DNA of 64,000 nt from Ardenticatenaceae bacterium (GTDB lineage Bacteria > Chloroflexota > Anaerolineae > Promineifilales > Promineifilaceae): the NCBI GenBank assembly GCA_020634495.1, contig JACKBR010000008.1, positions 74,837 to 138,836 of the forward strand, in the 5' to 3' direction. Made by a program: the position numbers and the translations under genes. The notes beneath the pieces were generated by a model. It was not told the origin of the DNA and searched no databases. It worked only from the letters and a program-made list of their open reading frames with translations. Positions 10,309 to 19,309 of the stretch are shown one piece after another (positions within the stretch are counted from its first letter, which is position 1; each line of letters starts with the position of its first letter).

Positions 10309-11829
10309 TTACCCTTCATCTCTGCCTAAAATAGCGGCTGTCTTTACGCGCTCCCAGGCCATTTTTATCGCTTCAAATTCCTCTCTGGTTTCTGGAAATT
10401 CGCCATAGCGCACCTTCACATAGGCACGGGTGATGAGCTGCACATCCTGTTGGTGGTTGGGCCAAAGGTTTACCAGGGTTTTCAAATACTCATACGGTGT
10501 TTCTGAGGTGTGGCGCGGATAGCCAATTTCGCTGCTGATCTGGGTCATTTGCTGGTAAATGTTGATGATGGAAACGGCCGTTCGCCAGTTGTGCCAGCTG
10601 CGGTTTTTGCTCTTCGTTCTTTCCCGCCGGGTGCGGGTAAATGGGAGCCGGTTGGTGATGTCTAGTATGATTTTGCCAAAACGGCCGTTCCCCACAGTAA
10701 CAAATTGCTTGCGATAATATTGCACCAGGATGAACAAGGTGAGCAGTACCACCACGCCGATAATTACCAGCCGCCAGTTCACAGAGCTCAGGATGCCGGG
10801 TGCGCCGCGCTCCTGGTGCAGCATCCACTCATTGTACGCTTGCAACAGGCCGTTCCAACCTGAATCCGTGTCTGGCGGAGCATCGGGATTGGCTTCAAAC
10901 AAAATTGCAATTGCTTGTTGGAAAAAGCGTACCAAAAATTGCAGGGCGGCTTCGAGGCTGCTAAGGAGTGGGGAAAAGAGGTAGCTGACCGTCAGGCCGA
11001 TGGCCGAGCCAGCCCAGCGCAGCGCCTGCCAAACCGGGCCTAGCCATTGGCCAATGGTTTCCCCTGGCGAGCTGCTAACAAATACGGCCGTTCCGCCAGC
11101 CAAAAACGTGGTAATTACGCTCAGCATAACGACAAACCCCAGCCAGCGAGGAGACAGTGAAGAAAGGAGCGCCATCTGCCCTTTTTCAACCGTTTCGGCA
11201 CGAGTGAGGGCAACGGCCGTTAAGCTAACAGCAAAATAGAAAAGCAAAAATGGCAGCACGGACCAATCCAACCGAATGGCCGCCAATAAAACGATGAAGG
11301 GCGCAATGTACAGACTGCCAACCCGAAAACGTCGTCCCACACGCACCACATCAATGTCACGATTCAGCAGTGTGATTCCCCGCCACCAACAAAGCCCCGT
11401 CAGCATCAGCAGAAATAGATCGCGCAGCCATAAATTGCTTTGGGCGATGGCCAAATTGCGCAGGCTTTGCCCAATCCAGCTGAAATCAAACAACCCTTCT
11501 GGCTGATAGTTCACATTGCGCACGGCCAAAAAGAGCAGAAGCAGGCCCACTCCGAGCAAAATGTTTCGTTGATCGCGGGCGGGCAGCTGGATGCGGGCCA
11601 GGAATCTAGCCAGATAAAAACTGGCCAGCATCAGCAGGAACAGCCCTAGAAACAGTTTTTGTTGCCCCCACCATTCATCGGCCCAGGGCAAGATGGCCAG
11701 GCTCAGCGGCACAAGCAGCGAGACTTCCATAAGCGCCCAGCTAACGAACACCAGCTCTCGTCGGGCATAGGCCCAGGCAACTATCCAATTTTGTTTAGCA
11801 GCAGGCGATGTGGCAGAAAGTTGACTCAT
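10309..11829 (-). CDS. Multi-pass membrane protein with C-terminal DUF4129 domain (copy B)
   Basis: Protein of 506 residues. About six hydrophobic helices occupy residues 25-260 and another lies at about 352-370. The cytosolic C-terminus has the DUF4129 pattern: IYQQMTQISSEIGYPRH..TPYEYLKTL ... ITRAYVKVRYGEFPET..EFEAIKMAWERV. DUF4129 proteins are usually partners of MoxR ATPases, DUF58 proteins and transglutaminase-like proteins; their biochemical role is unproven. Here it is the last gene of the moxR-DUF58-DUF4129-DUF4129 run and is a diverged tandem copy of its upstream neighbour (27-base gap). The domain normally follows a transglutaminase core, which is absent. Confidence 0.85.
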   Translation of the reverse strand: MSQLSATSPAAKQNWIVAWAYARRELVFVSWALMEVSLLVPLSLAILPWADEWWGQQKLFLGLFLLMLASFYLARFLARIQLPARDQRNILLGVGLLLLFLAVRNVNYQPEGLFDFSWIGQSLRNLAIAQSNLWLRDLFLLMLTGLCWWRGITLLNRDIDVVRVGRRFRVGSLYIAPFIVLLAAIRLDWSVLPFLLFYFAVSLTAVALTRAETVEKGQMALLSSLSPRWLGFVVMLSVITTFLAGGTAVFVSSSPGETIGQWLGPVWQALRWAGSAIGLTVSYLFSPLLSSLEAALQFLVRFFQQAIAILFEANPDAPPDTDSGWNGLLQAYNEWMLHQERGAPGILSSVNWRLVIIGVVVLLTLFILVQYYRKQFVTVGNGRFGKIILDITNRLPFTRTRRERTKSKNRSWHNWRTAVSIINIYQQMTQISSEIGYPRHTSETPYEYLKTLVNLWPNHQQDVQLITRAYVKVRYGEFPETREEFEAIKMAWERVKTAAILGRDEG

Positions 11830-11856
11830 AGCAGATTGAATTTACGCGAAACGGCA

Positions 11857-13416
11857 TTAGTCGTCAATTTGTTCAACAGGGCGAGTTTGTTCGAGGGTGC
11901 GCCAGGCGGTTTTGATTGCCTGGAGTTCTTCCTCAGTTTCGGGCAGTTCGCCGTACCGAATTTTAACGTAGGCGCTGGTGATGAGCTGGGTTTCGGTGCG
12001 GTTGTTTGGCCAGGCTTTAGCCAGGGTTCTAAGGAATTCGTAGGGCGTTTCGGCATCCAGGCGGGGGTAGCCGTTGGCGTTGGCTGCCCGCAGCATTTTG
12101 CGGTAGATGCGGCGGATGGATACGGCCGTTTGCCAATCTCGCAGCAAGCCCAACCGGCCCAACAGCCGTTTTAGCAAGCTTTCCTCTTCTAGATCATCCT
12201 CCTGGTTACTGCGCAAAAAGCGGCCGTGCTGCATGCCCATCTTTGTGCCCCGGTACAGACGGCTCACCAGCAGGGCAACCAGCAAAATAAGCGCCACCCC
12301 CAGCAGCACAATGATAATTTGTACATTGCGATTGAGTTCAAAACCCAGCCCTTCAATTCCTTCGAGGATAAAGCGGTTTTCCACTGGCCCCGAACTGCCT
12401 TGGCCTGGTAGCTCCTCCAACGGGATGCGCCGCGCAATAAAAAATTTGCCCAAAATTTTGCCCAGGTAAGCCCATTGCGCTGCAACCCAGGGAAAAACGG
12501 CCGCAAAAATGCGTGCAAGAAAATCAGAAAAGCGATCAAGCAGAGCGAGGAGAGGCACCAGCAAAAATAACAGGGTGGTTAAGGCGACCATGCCCATAAC
12601 GCGAAGGCCGTTCCAAACCGGTGCCAGCCAGCCAATGACGCCCACGGCCGAATCGCCACTGATGAGGATGGCGGCGATGCCTGCCGTGAATATTGTTAAC
12701 AGGCTGGCCAGAAGAACGGCCGTTAACCAGCGGGGATTTAAGGCTACAGCCTGGCCTCGCTGATCTTTTTCAATTTCTTCGGCGCGAATGAGGGCAACGG
12801 CCGTTAGGCCCCCCAAAAAGAAGAGCAAAATGTATGGACTGCTGTCCCACAAAAGCTGCGTACTGGCCAGCCACACAATCAGCGGCGCTAAAATCAAACC
12901 GCCAACCCGCAGGCGCAGCCCGGCCCGGTTAATGCCATATTCACGACGGCCCAACTGCAAACCCCTGGCCCAAACCAGCACAATGGTGCCAAAAGTTAAC
13001 ACATCGCGCAGCCAGACGCTGTTTCGGGATTCATTGATAGCCGCCATCAACTCGCTAATCCAGGCAAAGCTAAAAATTGGCACACCTTCGTGGAAAAAGG
13101 TTGGCAGCGTCACCACGATGATGAGAAATAGCATCAGGGCCATCACAGTCTGCTGGTGCTGGGGCGGCAGCTGAATAACGCTCATCAACCGCGTCAGGTT
13201 AAAGGCAAACAGCATCAGAATTAGCAGCCACAGCAGCACAATGCCCGGCTGCCAATAACGTGTCCAGCTCATGATCCCCATCAAAAAGGGCGTCAGCAAA
13301 GCGGCGTCCATCAACGCCCAGGACAAATAAAGCAGCTCGTGCTGCAAATGTCCCCAGGCGGTTAAAAGGGCCTCGTAGCGGGGCGAAAGGGTATCTCGGT
13401 CAACAGTTAGGCGCAT
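11857..13416 (-). CDS. Multi-pass membrane protein with C-terminal DUF4129 domain (copy A)
   Basis: Protein of 519 residues with the same plan as the downstream gene: N-terminal LLYLSWALMDAALLTPFLMGI matches ELVFVSWALMEVSLLVPLSLA there, then several membrane helices, a linker, one more helix (about 379-398), and a DUF4129 tail (IYRKMLRAANANGYPRL..TPYEFLRTLAKAWPN ... ITSAYVKIRYGELPETEEELQAIKTAWRTL). The two are tandem paralogues. The tail is the best conserved part, so it is likely the functional contact with the MoxR/DUF58 pair. The region before its ATG holds the second 8-bp tandem array rather than an obvious promoter. Confidence 0.85.
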   Translation of the reverse strand: MRLTVDRDTLSPRYEALLTAWGHLQHELLYLSWALMDAALLTPFLMGIMSWTRYWQPGIVLLWLLILMLFAFNLTRLMSVIQLPPQHQQTVMALMLFLIIVVTLPTFFHEGVPIFSFAWISELMAAINESRNSVWLRDVLTFGTIVLVWARGLQLGRREYGINRAGLRLRVGGLILAPLIVWLASTQLLWDSSPYILLFFLGGLTAVALIRAEEIEKDQRGQAVALNPRWLTAVLLASLLTIFTAGIAAILISGDSAVGVIGWLAPVWNGLRVMGMVALTTLLFLLVPLLALLDRFSDFLARIFAAVFPWVAAQWAYLGKILGKFFIARRIPLEELPGQGSSGPVENRFILEGIEGLGFELNRNVQIIIVLLGVALILLVALLVSRLYRGTKMGMQHGRFLRSNQEDDLEEESLLKRLLGRLGLLRDWQTAVSIRRIYRKMLRAANANGYPRLDAETPYEFLRTLAKAWPNNRTETQLITSAYVKIRYGELPETEEELQAIKTAWRTLEQTRPVEQIDD

Positions 13417-13423
13417 TGTTTAC

Positions 13424-13482
13424 AGTTTGCAAGTGGGCAAGTGGGCGAGTTTGCAAGTTTGCGAGTTTGCGGGTTTGCGAGT
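13424..13482. repeat. 8-bp tandem array, same unit as the array at 1.7 kb
   Basis: Seven octamers of the AGTTTGC(A/G) type (AAGTGGGC, GAGTTTGC, AAGTTTGC, GGGTTTGC) between the DUF58 and DUF4129 genes. It shares its core with the array at 1725-1839 about 12 kb away, so this is a dispersed family of microsatellite-like arrays. Confidence 0.8.
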
Positions 13483-13530
13483 AACACAGCTCGTTCACAA
13501 TTCATTATTAATTCTTCACCATTCACAATT

Positions 13531-15000
13531 TCAATTCGTGTCTTCCAGCTCAAATTCCAGGCCGACGGGTTCTGGCGTGGGAATGCTGTTAAGCGCTGCT
13601 TCGGTGACGGTGGCGGCTTTGTGCTCTTTTTGGAAGGCGGGCACATTGGCGGGAATGTGGTAGGCCAGGATGTTGCCCAATCCTTTGGGCGGCGGTTCGT
13701 CGGCCAGGGAAATGAGAACAACGCGCCGACCAGCTTCCTTTAGGCGAATGAGGGCAACCATGATCTCTTCGGTGACAACGGCCGTTACCAACACAATGGT
13801 ACTGGCCCAGGGCAAAACCGGGCTGGTGCGCAGCATCATGCCTTCGATGGAGCCGGTGGCAAACTCGGTGACGGCAGCCAATGCTTCTAGCACATGGGCC
13901 AACTGTTCTGGCGAACGGCTGGGCTGTACCCGGATAGGCTGGTCAGAATTGGGTACGGAGCCGTTGGCATAGACCCCCACGCCCCAGCCTTGCTGAACGC
14001 CGTAGTTGGCAACTGAGCCAGCCACGCTGACGCCACGCTCCAGCAGCTCTGGGTCAAAGCCCATCCAATGCTTGGGGAAGGTGGCCACGTTGAGAAACAC
14101 GGCGATGGTCATGCCGGTAGACGGATCATACACTTTGGTTTGCAGGTTGCCGCGAACGGCCGTTGCCTTCCAATGCACGTCCCGAAAACGATCCCCCGGC
14201 TGGTAGTCGCGTACCCCCTGGGTTTTGATGGGGTCGGTAAACAGGCTGCGCAGCACCTTTACATCGCCAAATGGCTCTTTGGCGGGCAGGCCCAGCGCTT
14301 CTAGCGGATAAATTTGGGGGAAAATAATGAGCTGATCAATGTACTGATGATCACGCTGGATGGTGAACAGCGTGAAAATATCCCCAGATTCATAGGTGAC
14401 CGGCCCCAGCTTGTAGTAACCGCGCTTGGGAAAGCGCAGGGTGAAGGAACGCTCTGTTTGCTCACGGCCGTACAGTGAAAACGTATTTTGCAACATGTAG
14501 CGTCCCGTAATTTCACTGGTCATTTGCGAGATGGCATGTTCATTTTCAATGGCGATGGGCAGCTCATCTCGAAATTGCAGCCAGGTCAGCGGCAGCGCTT
14601 TGTCATTGCCCACCGTTATCGTCAGCTCAATCGGTTCGCCAGGGAAAACTCGCGTGCGGTTAAAGCGGCGGCTGTAGGTCACACCCCACAGCGACAAATT
14701 TTTCCAGGTTGTGCTGATCCCCACAATTAGCAGCAGCACCAGCCCCAAAGCCAGCATGGTTGGCTGGCGGCCCGCAACCAGCCCAATGATGAGAAATAGC
14801 ACCGCCAGCGGCACCCAGGCATCGCTAAAAATGGAGTTTTCACGCTCGCGCAGCACCAGGCCCCGCGCCATGGCCACATCGGCCATGTCCATAGACTTAC
14901 CCGTGATGGCCGCCCGCATAATATTTTGGCGCGCTTTCTTTTGGGCCTCGCGCTGGTTTTCACGCACAACCAGGTGGATTTCTTGAATGTTTTCAGTCAT
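13531..15000 (-). CDS. DUF58 domain protein
   Basis: Protein of 489 residues. Two adjacent hydrophobic helices near residues 63-97 anchor it. The DUF58 signature is in the middle: DPIKTQGVRDYQPGDRFRDVHWKATA, followed by LQTKVYDPSTGMTIAVFLNVAT, which starts a von Willebrand A-like fold. Members are thought to work with MoxR AAA ATPases in assembling or activating envelope or enzyme complexes, by analogy to MoxR/VWA pairs. It lies between moxR and two DUF4129 genes, the classic order. The stretch before its ATG contains the inverted repeat at 15011-15078, which could be a transcription punctuation point inside the cluster. Confidence 0.88.
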   Translation of the reverse strand: MTENIQEIHLVVRENQREAQKKARQNIMRAAITGKSMDMADVAMARGLVLRERENSIFSDAWVPLAVLFLIIGLVAGRQPTMLALGLVLLLIVGISTTWKNLSLWGVTYSRRFNRTRVFPGEPIELTITVGNDKALPLTWLQFRDELPIAIENEHAISQMTSEITGRYMLQNTFSLYGREQTERSFTLRFPKRGYYKLGPVTYESGDIFTLFTIQRDHQYIDQLIIFPQIYPLEALGLPAKEPFGDVKVLRSLFTDPIKTQGVRDYQPGDRFRDVHWKATAVRGNLQTKVYDPSTGMTIAVFLNVATFPKHWMGFDPELLERGVSVAGSVANYGVQQGWGVGVYANGSVPNSDQPIRVQPSRSPEQLAHVLEALAAVTEFATGSIEGMMLRTSPVLPWASTIVLVTAVVTEEIMVALIRLKEAGRRVVLISLADEPPPKGLGNILAYHIPANVPAFQKEHKAATVTEAALNSIPTPEPVGLEFELEDTN

Positions 15001-15010
15001 TTATTTTTTT

Positions 15011-15078
15011 GCCACAGAGGAAAAAGAGGTTGGTTTTATTTGACAAAAGTTCTCTCAAATCTCTGTGTTCTCTGTGGC
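15011..15078. repeat. Inverted-repeat element (GCCACAGAG ... CTCTGTGGC), copy 1
   Basis: GCCACAGAG at 15011-15019 and CTCTGTGGC at 15070-15078 are perfect inverted repeats bounding an AT-rich centre that ends with CTCTGTGTT. A second, longer relative is at 18911-19004. It sits in the 84-base gap between moxR and the DUF58 gene. Confidence 0.7.
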
Positions 15079-15084
15079 TAATCA

Positions 15085-16044
15085 TTAACTTTCTACCGGG
15101 ACGGGAACGGTGTCTACCACTTCTCGGATGATGTCTTCTGGTTGGCGGCCGCGCAGGCGGGTTTGCGGATTGACCATGAGGCGGTGGGTGAGCACATAGG
15201 GGGCCATCGTTTTCACGTCGTCGGGGATGACAAAATCGCGGCTGCGGATGGCGGCCAGGGCCTGGCAGGTGCGGTAAAGGGCCATCGTGGCCCGCGGGCT
15301 AGCGCCCAATTCAATATCGGTGTGGTTACGGGTGGCGCGGCAGACGTTAACAATGTAGTTGCGCACGGACTCCTCTACGCGGATGGTGCGTACGGTTTCT
15401 TGCATGTCTAAAATTTCGCCGGGCTCAACGACTTTTTGCAGGGTTTCTAGCGGGTCTTGCCGCTCAAAGCGGAGCAGGATGTTATTTTCTTCTTCGGCAG
15501 AGGGGTAGCCAATGGCCACTTTCATGAGGAAGCGGTCGAGCTGGGCTTCGGGCAGGGGGAAGGTGCCTTCTAGCTCTACAGGATTTTGGGTGGCCAGGAC
15601 AAGAAACGGCCGTTCCAATCGATGGGTCGCAATATCCACCGTCACCTGCCGCTCCTGCATCGCCTCCAGCAGCGATGACTGCGTGCGCGGGGTAGCCCGG
15701 TTGATCTCATCCGCCAGCAAAATTTGGGCAAAAATGGGGCCAGGCCGAAATTCAAACTCCTGCCGCTTCTGGTTGTAAAAGTAGATGCCCGTCACATCCG
15801 ACGGCAGCAGGTCGGGAGTGAACTGTACCCGCCGAAAGGTACAGCCCAGCGAAGCGGCGATGGTCTTGGCCAGCGTGGTTTTGCCCGTGCCCGGTACATC
15901 TTCCAGCAGCAAGTGCCCGCCAGTCAACATGGCAATCAGGGCCAAATCAATAATTTCATCTTTCCCAATAATCACTTTTTGGATGTTTTCGCGGAGCTTT
16001 TTGGCAGTATTGGCGATGGTGAATGTGTCTTGTTCTGCAATCAT
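15085..16044 (-). CDS. MoxR-family AAA+ ATPase
   Basis: Protein of 319 residues of the MoxR subfamily of AAA+ chaperone-like ATPases. Walker A is LEDVPGTGKTTLAK (about 48-60), Walker B is ILLADEINRATPRTQSSLLEAM, sensor 1 is LVLATQNPVELEGTFPLPEAQLDRF, and the lid domain ends with the usual RHRL-type helix. MoxR proteins remodel partner complexes with VWA/DUF58 proteins. As first gene of the minus-strand cluster it is followed by DUF58 and two DUF4129 genes. The 240 bases upstream hold no gene and one member of the 16083-type repeat family, so the promoter must lie in or near that element. Confidence 0.95.
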   Translation of the reverse strand: MIAEQDTFTIANTAKKLRENIQKVIIGKDEIIDLALIAMLTGGHLLLEDVPGTGKTTLAKTIAASLGCTFRRVQFTPDLLPSDVTGIYFYNQKRQEFEFRPGPIFAQILLADEINRATPRTQSSLLEAMQERQVTVDIATHRLERPFLVLATQNPVELEGTFPLPEAQLDRFLMKVAIGYPSAEEENNILLRFERQDPLETLQKVVEPGEILDMQETVRTIRVEESVRNYIVNVCRATRNHTDIELGASPRATMALYRTCQALAAIRSRDFVIPDDVKTMAPYVLTHRLMVNPQTRLRGRQPEDIIREVVDTVPVPVES

Positions 16045-16082
16045 ATATGATTCCTTGTTTTGTTATCTAGTTTGTGCAATTG

Positions 16083-16145
16083 TGAGGAGTGAGCATTCTC
16101 AAAAGCGAACGGATTGGCCAGAGACGCAAGGATGCTTTCTCCTCC
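16083..16145. repeat. Short element with GAGGAG..GCATTC terminal inverted repeats, copy 1
   Basis: Bounded by TGAGGAGTGAGCATTC (16083-16098) and GGATGCTTTCTCCTCC (16130-16145), imperfect inverted repeats. Between them lies GCGAACGG, which is also in the longer copy at 19108-19199. It is probably a shortened, non-coding mobile repeat upstream of moxR. Confidence 0.65.
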
Positions 16146-16245
16146 AGAAACAAAGTAAGCCAAAATTGAACCCTGACGGATAACGATAGCGAAATGGGCT
16201 GCCTCAGCTAATACAAACTCATATCAAAATCGTATCAAACACACA

Positions 16246-16280
16246 AGGTGACAGTCACTTTCTTCAAGTGACTGTCACCT
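16246..16280 (-). terminator. Perfect 15-bp hairpin after the beta-synthase gene
   Basis: AGGTGACAGTCACTT (16246-16260) pairs perfectly with 16266-16280 around a 5-nt loop. It begins 6 bases past the stop codon of the minus-strand beta-synthase gene. On that strand it is followed by TGTGTGTTTG, a weak U-rich tail, so termination is likely but the tail is not ideal. Confidence 0.7.
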
Positions 16281-16286
16281 GGACTC

Positions 16287-17711
16287 TCATCGAACCTGGG
16301 TAGAAAGAAAGTCCAGAATATCGATTTTGGTCAGAATGCCCTGCACTTTGTCATCGGTGGTGATGATGACGGCGCTGTGCTTGCTGAAGATGCCCATCAG
16401 CGTTTCCAGCGGTGCGCTGGGGCGCACAACGGGCACATTGGTTTCAACGATGGCTTCGATGGTTTCGTCTGGGGCGTGGCTGGCATGGTTGGTGAGCAGA
16501 ATATGGTTAAGCAAGTCAATTTCTGAAACGACGCCTAGGAGACGGCCGTCTTCATCCAACACCGGCAGCTGCGACACATCGTACTGCTTCATCAGGGCCA
16601 CCACATCCGTCAATAAATCTGTGGGCCGGGCGGTAATAATTTCGTCGGCATGTTTGGCCGCTTGAATATCTGCCGCCCGAAAATCGACCCAAGTTTGCTC
16701 CAGGAAGCCATTTTCACGCAGCCATTCGTCATCAAAAACTTTGCTCAGGTAGCGCGAGCCGGAATCGGGCAAAATGATCACCATCACATCATCTTTACCC
16801 AGCTTTTGGTCGTGGGCGTACTTAATGGCCCCAGCCACAGCCGAACCGCAGGAGCCGCCACAAAAGATGCCCTCTTCGCGCACCAGGCGGCGGGTCATCA
16901 GGAAGCTTTCCTTGTCGTTGACCTGCACAATATGATCAACCACGCTTAAATCGGTGGTGCTGGGCAAAAAATCTTCGCCAATCCCCTCAACTTTGTACCC
17001 TTCCGCCTTGACGGTACGGCCGCTCCGGTGCAGTTCGTACAAAATGGAGCCAATCGGATCGACGCCGATGATTTTGACGTGCGGGTTTTGGTTTTTGAGG
17101 TAGCGCCCCGTGCCGGTAATGGTGCCGCCCGTACCCATCCCCGCTACAAAATGGGTGATGCGTCCTTTGGTCTGCTGCCAAATTTCTGGCCCGGTGGAGT
17201 CTACATGGGCCTGCGGGTTCACCGGGTTGTGGTACTGGTTGGCCAGGATGGCGTTGGGGGTTTCTTCAACCAGCTTGTTGGCAACTGAGTAGTAGCTGCG
17301 GGGATCGTCTGGCTCAACGGCCGTTGGCGTCACCACCACTCTGGCCCCAAACGCCCGCAGCAGCAAAATCTTCTCCTGCGACATTTTATCGGGCATTACA
17401 AAAATGCAGCGGTACCCTTTAATGGCCGCGGCAATGGCCAGCCCCACGCCGGTATTGCCGGAGGTGGACTCGACGATGGTGCCGCCGGGCTTTAGCTTGC
17501 CGCTGCGCTCGGCGTCTTCAATAATCGCCGGGCCAATGCGGTCTTTGACGGAGCCGCCGGGATTAAAAAACTCCACTTTGGCCAGCACGGTGCAGGGCAG
17601 GTCGCTCACCACGGAGTTGAGCCGGACGAGCGGGGTGTTGCCAATTGTTTGCAAGATGGTGTCATAGACGTCCATCTCTTCGACTTGAGGTTCAGTTGCG
17701 TGTTGTTCCAT
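16287..17711 (-). CDS. PLP-dependent cysteine/cystathionine beta-synthase with C-terminal CBS pair
   Basis: Protein of 474 residues from the ATG at 17711, which has AGGAAA just upstream; the frame is open 44 codons further but without such support. The fold-type II PLP core has Lys56 in NPGGSVKDRIG, the phosphate/substrate loop ESTSGNTGVG, and the GMGTGGTITGTGRYL loop. The last 125 residues are two CBS motifs (ITARPTDLLTDVVALMKQYDVSQLPVLDEDG, and TLMGIFSKHSAVIITTDDKVQGILTKID), as in eukaryotic cystathionine beta-synthase, without an N-terminal heme segment. It makes either cystathionine from homocysteine and serine or cysteine from O-acetylserine; the CBS pair would give adenine-nucleotide control. 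No transsulfuration partner is adjacent. Confidence 0.9.
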   Translation of the reverse strand: MEQHATEPQVEEMDVYDTILQTIGNTPLVRLNSVVSDLPCTVLAKVEFFNPGGSVKDRIGPAIIEDAERSGKLKPGGTIVESTSGNTGVGLAIAAAIKGYRCIFVMPDKMSQEKILLLRAFGARVVVTPTAVEPDDPRSYYSVANKLVEETPNAILANQYHNPVNPQAHVDSTGPEIWQQTKGRITHFVAGMGTGGTITGTGRYLKNQNPHVKIIGVDPIGSILYELHRSGRTVKAEGYKVEGIGEDFLPSTTDLSVVDHIVQVNDKESFLMTRRLVREEGIFCGGSCGSAVAGAIKYAHDQKLGKDDVMVIILPDSGSRYLSKVFDDEWLRENGFLEQTWVDFRAADIQAAKHADEIITARPTDLLTDVVALMKQYDVSQLPVLDEDGRLLGVVSEIDLLNHILLTNHASHAPDETIEAIVETNVPVVRPSAPLETLMGIFSKHSAVIITTDDKVQGILTKIDILDFLSTQVR

Positions 17712-17986
17712 TGGTTTCCTGTTTAGCAGGGGCAGACGGGTGTGGTGGGAAACGGCCGTTTGACCCCAAACGATTTGCTTATTTGCTCTCTTTGCCAAGT
17801 ATACACGAACCCCGCCTGACGATGAAATAGGCTGGATCGTCAATCACCGATGTTTGCCAGGTCAGCATTCGCTGCGTCGTAACAAAAAGTTTCTCAACAA
17901 TTAGCGATAAATAAACGATAGTTTCTAAAATGAAAACCATCAAATCGCGTTATTCAAACCGAAAACATCAACAAAGGAGATACCTG

Positions 17987-18907
17987 ATGAATAATGAAGA
18001 ATATAGCATGGGATGGTTGCGAGACTATCCTGATTTTAGAGATTATACGATGAAAAAAGATAAGGTTGCGCCAAAGCATCAATTACTTGGGGAAACCATT
18101 TCCATTCACGACATGCTTGCTGAAACAGGTGTAACCAAAGCCTCCCAAAGCAAACTACCGGCTGCTGTTGACTTACGAAAATGGTGCTCCCCGATAGAGC
18201 ACCAGGGCCAAATAGGCTCCTGTACTGCACATGCTTGCGTGGGGTTGGTAGAGTTTTTTGAAAATAAAGCCTTTGGAAAGCATATTGATGCATCAAGACT
18301 TTTTATTTACAAGACAACGCGAAAATTACTTCGCTGGACAGGCGATACGGGCGCTTATCTTCGTACCACTATGGCCGCATTAGCAATGTTTGGTGTGCCG
18401 CCTGAAAAATATTGGTCATATACTGATGATGGGTATGACTATGATGAAGAGCCACCTGCCTTTTGCTATGCGCTTGCCCACAACTATAAAGCCATTCAAT
18501 ATTACCGTCTTGATCCACCTGGAATGACAGAAAAAAAGCTTCTGAATCAGATAAAAGCTCATTTGGCTGCACAATTGCCTTCGATGTTTGGCTTTACCGT
18601 GTACCAGTCAATTTCCCAGGCTAGACCAACAGGGAAGATACCATTTCCCCATGGCGCAAATGATCATGTTGACGGTGGTCATGCTGTCGTTGCTGTAGGC
18701 TATGACGACAAAATGGAAATTAAAAATGCCTTGCCGGGTAGCACAAAAACCACTGGTGCCTTTTTGATTCGGAATTCTTGGGGAACCAGTTGGGGCGATG
18801 GTGGATATGGCTGGCTACCTTACGATTATGTTTTAAGCGGCTTGGCTGTCGATTGGTGGTCATTGCTCAAGAACCAATGGATAGACACGGGAGCATTTGG
18901 ACTTTAG
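17987..18907 (+). CDS. Papain-like (C1) cysteine protease
   Basis: Protein of 306 residues from the ATG at 17987, preceded by AAAGGAGA at 17973-17980; an earlier in-frame start at 17930 lacks such a site. The papain triad is complete: Cys79 in QGQIGSCTAHA, His232 in DGGHAVVAVGYDD and Asn263 in LIRNSWGTSWGDGGYGWLPY. No signal peptide is visible, so it is probably cytoplasmic or exported by another route. Base composition is visibly more AT-rich than its neighbours, and neither the gene nor its flanks contain the ACGGCCGT octamer common elsewhere, both consistent with recent acquisition. It is a solitary gene, followed by two inverted-repeat elements. Confidence 0.92.
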   Translation: MNNEEYSMGWLRDYPDFRDYTMKKDKVAPKHQLLGETISIHDMLAETGVTKASQSKLPAAVDLRKWCSPIEHQGQIGSCTAHACVGLVEFFENKAFGKHIDASRLFIYKTTRKLLRWTGDTGAYLRTTMAALAMFGVPPEKYWSYTDDGYDYDEEPPAFCYALAHNYKAIQYYRLDPPGMTEKKLLNQIKAHLAAQLPSMFGFTVYQSISQARPTGKIPFPHGANDHVDGGHAVVAVGYDDKMEIKNALPGSTKTTGAFLIRNSWGTSWGDGGYGWLPYDYVLSGLAVDWWSLLKNQWIDTGAFGL

Positions 18908-18910
18908 AAT

Positions 18911-19004
18911 CTATCCGAAAAAGCCACAGAGGGAAAAAAGAAGATAGAGGAGTTGATGCCAATCTCGAGAATCTCTGTGAACTCTGTGGCTAATATTCGG
19001 ATAG
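18911..19004. repeat. Inverted-repeat element (CTATCCGAA..GCCACAGAG), copy 2
   Basis: Terminal inverted repeats CTATCCGAAAAAGCCACAGAG (first part at 18911) and the matching CTCTGTGGCTAATATTCGGATAG (18982-19004 region) extend about 20 bp with a small gap. The inner GCCACAGAG/CTCTGTGGC arms match the element at 15011-15078. The element starts three bases after the protease stop codon and may serve as its terminator. Confidence 0.7.
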
Positions 19005-19107
19005 GTATTTAGTCGATCTCAGTAAGAAAAGCTTCCTTGGCATGTATATTTGTCAAAATTCGATTGTAATAAAATGGCAAGTGTAACCAGGCAAAACAAA
19101 TAAAAAA

Positions 19108-19199
19108 TGAGGAGAGAGCATTCACGAGCTTGTCCTGAGCGCAGCCGAAGTATGCGAACGGTTCTTGATTGAGGCACATGTGAGGATGCTTTCTCCTCA
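19108..19199. repeat. Element with GAGGAG..GCATTC terminal inverted repeats, copy 2
   Basis: A 92-bp unit bounded by TGAGGAGAGAGCATTC (19108-19123) and GGATGCTTTCTCCTCA (19184-19199), inverted repeats matching at 14 of 16 positions. The interior has GCTTGTCCTGAGCGCAGCC and GCGAACGG. It is the longer relative of 16083-16145. It carries no coding capacity. The 400-base gap 18908-19309 holds this and the preceding element and nothing else recognised. Confidence 0.7.
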
Positions 19200-19309
19200 T
19201 CCAAAAAACATACCTATTTGCACTCGCTTGTGTTTATGTCATCTCCGTTTATAATGTGGGCAGTTAGCTTGTTGTTGGCAACCTATCTGCGTTCACCAGG
19301 AGATTGACA

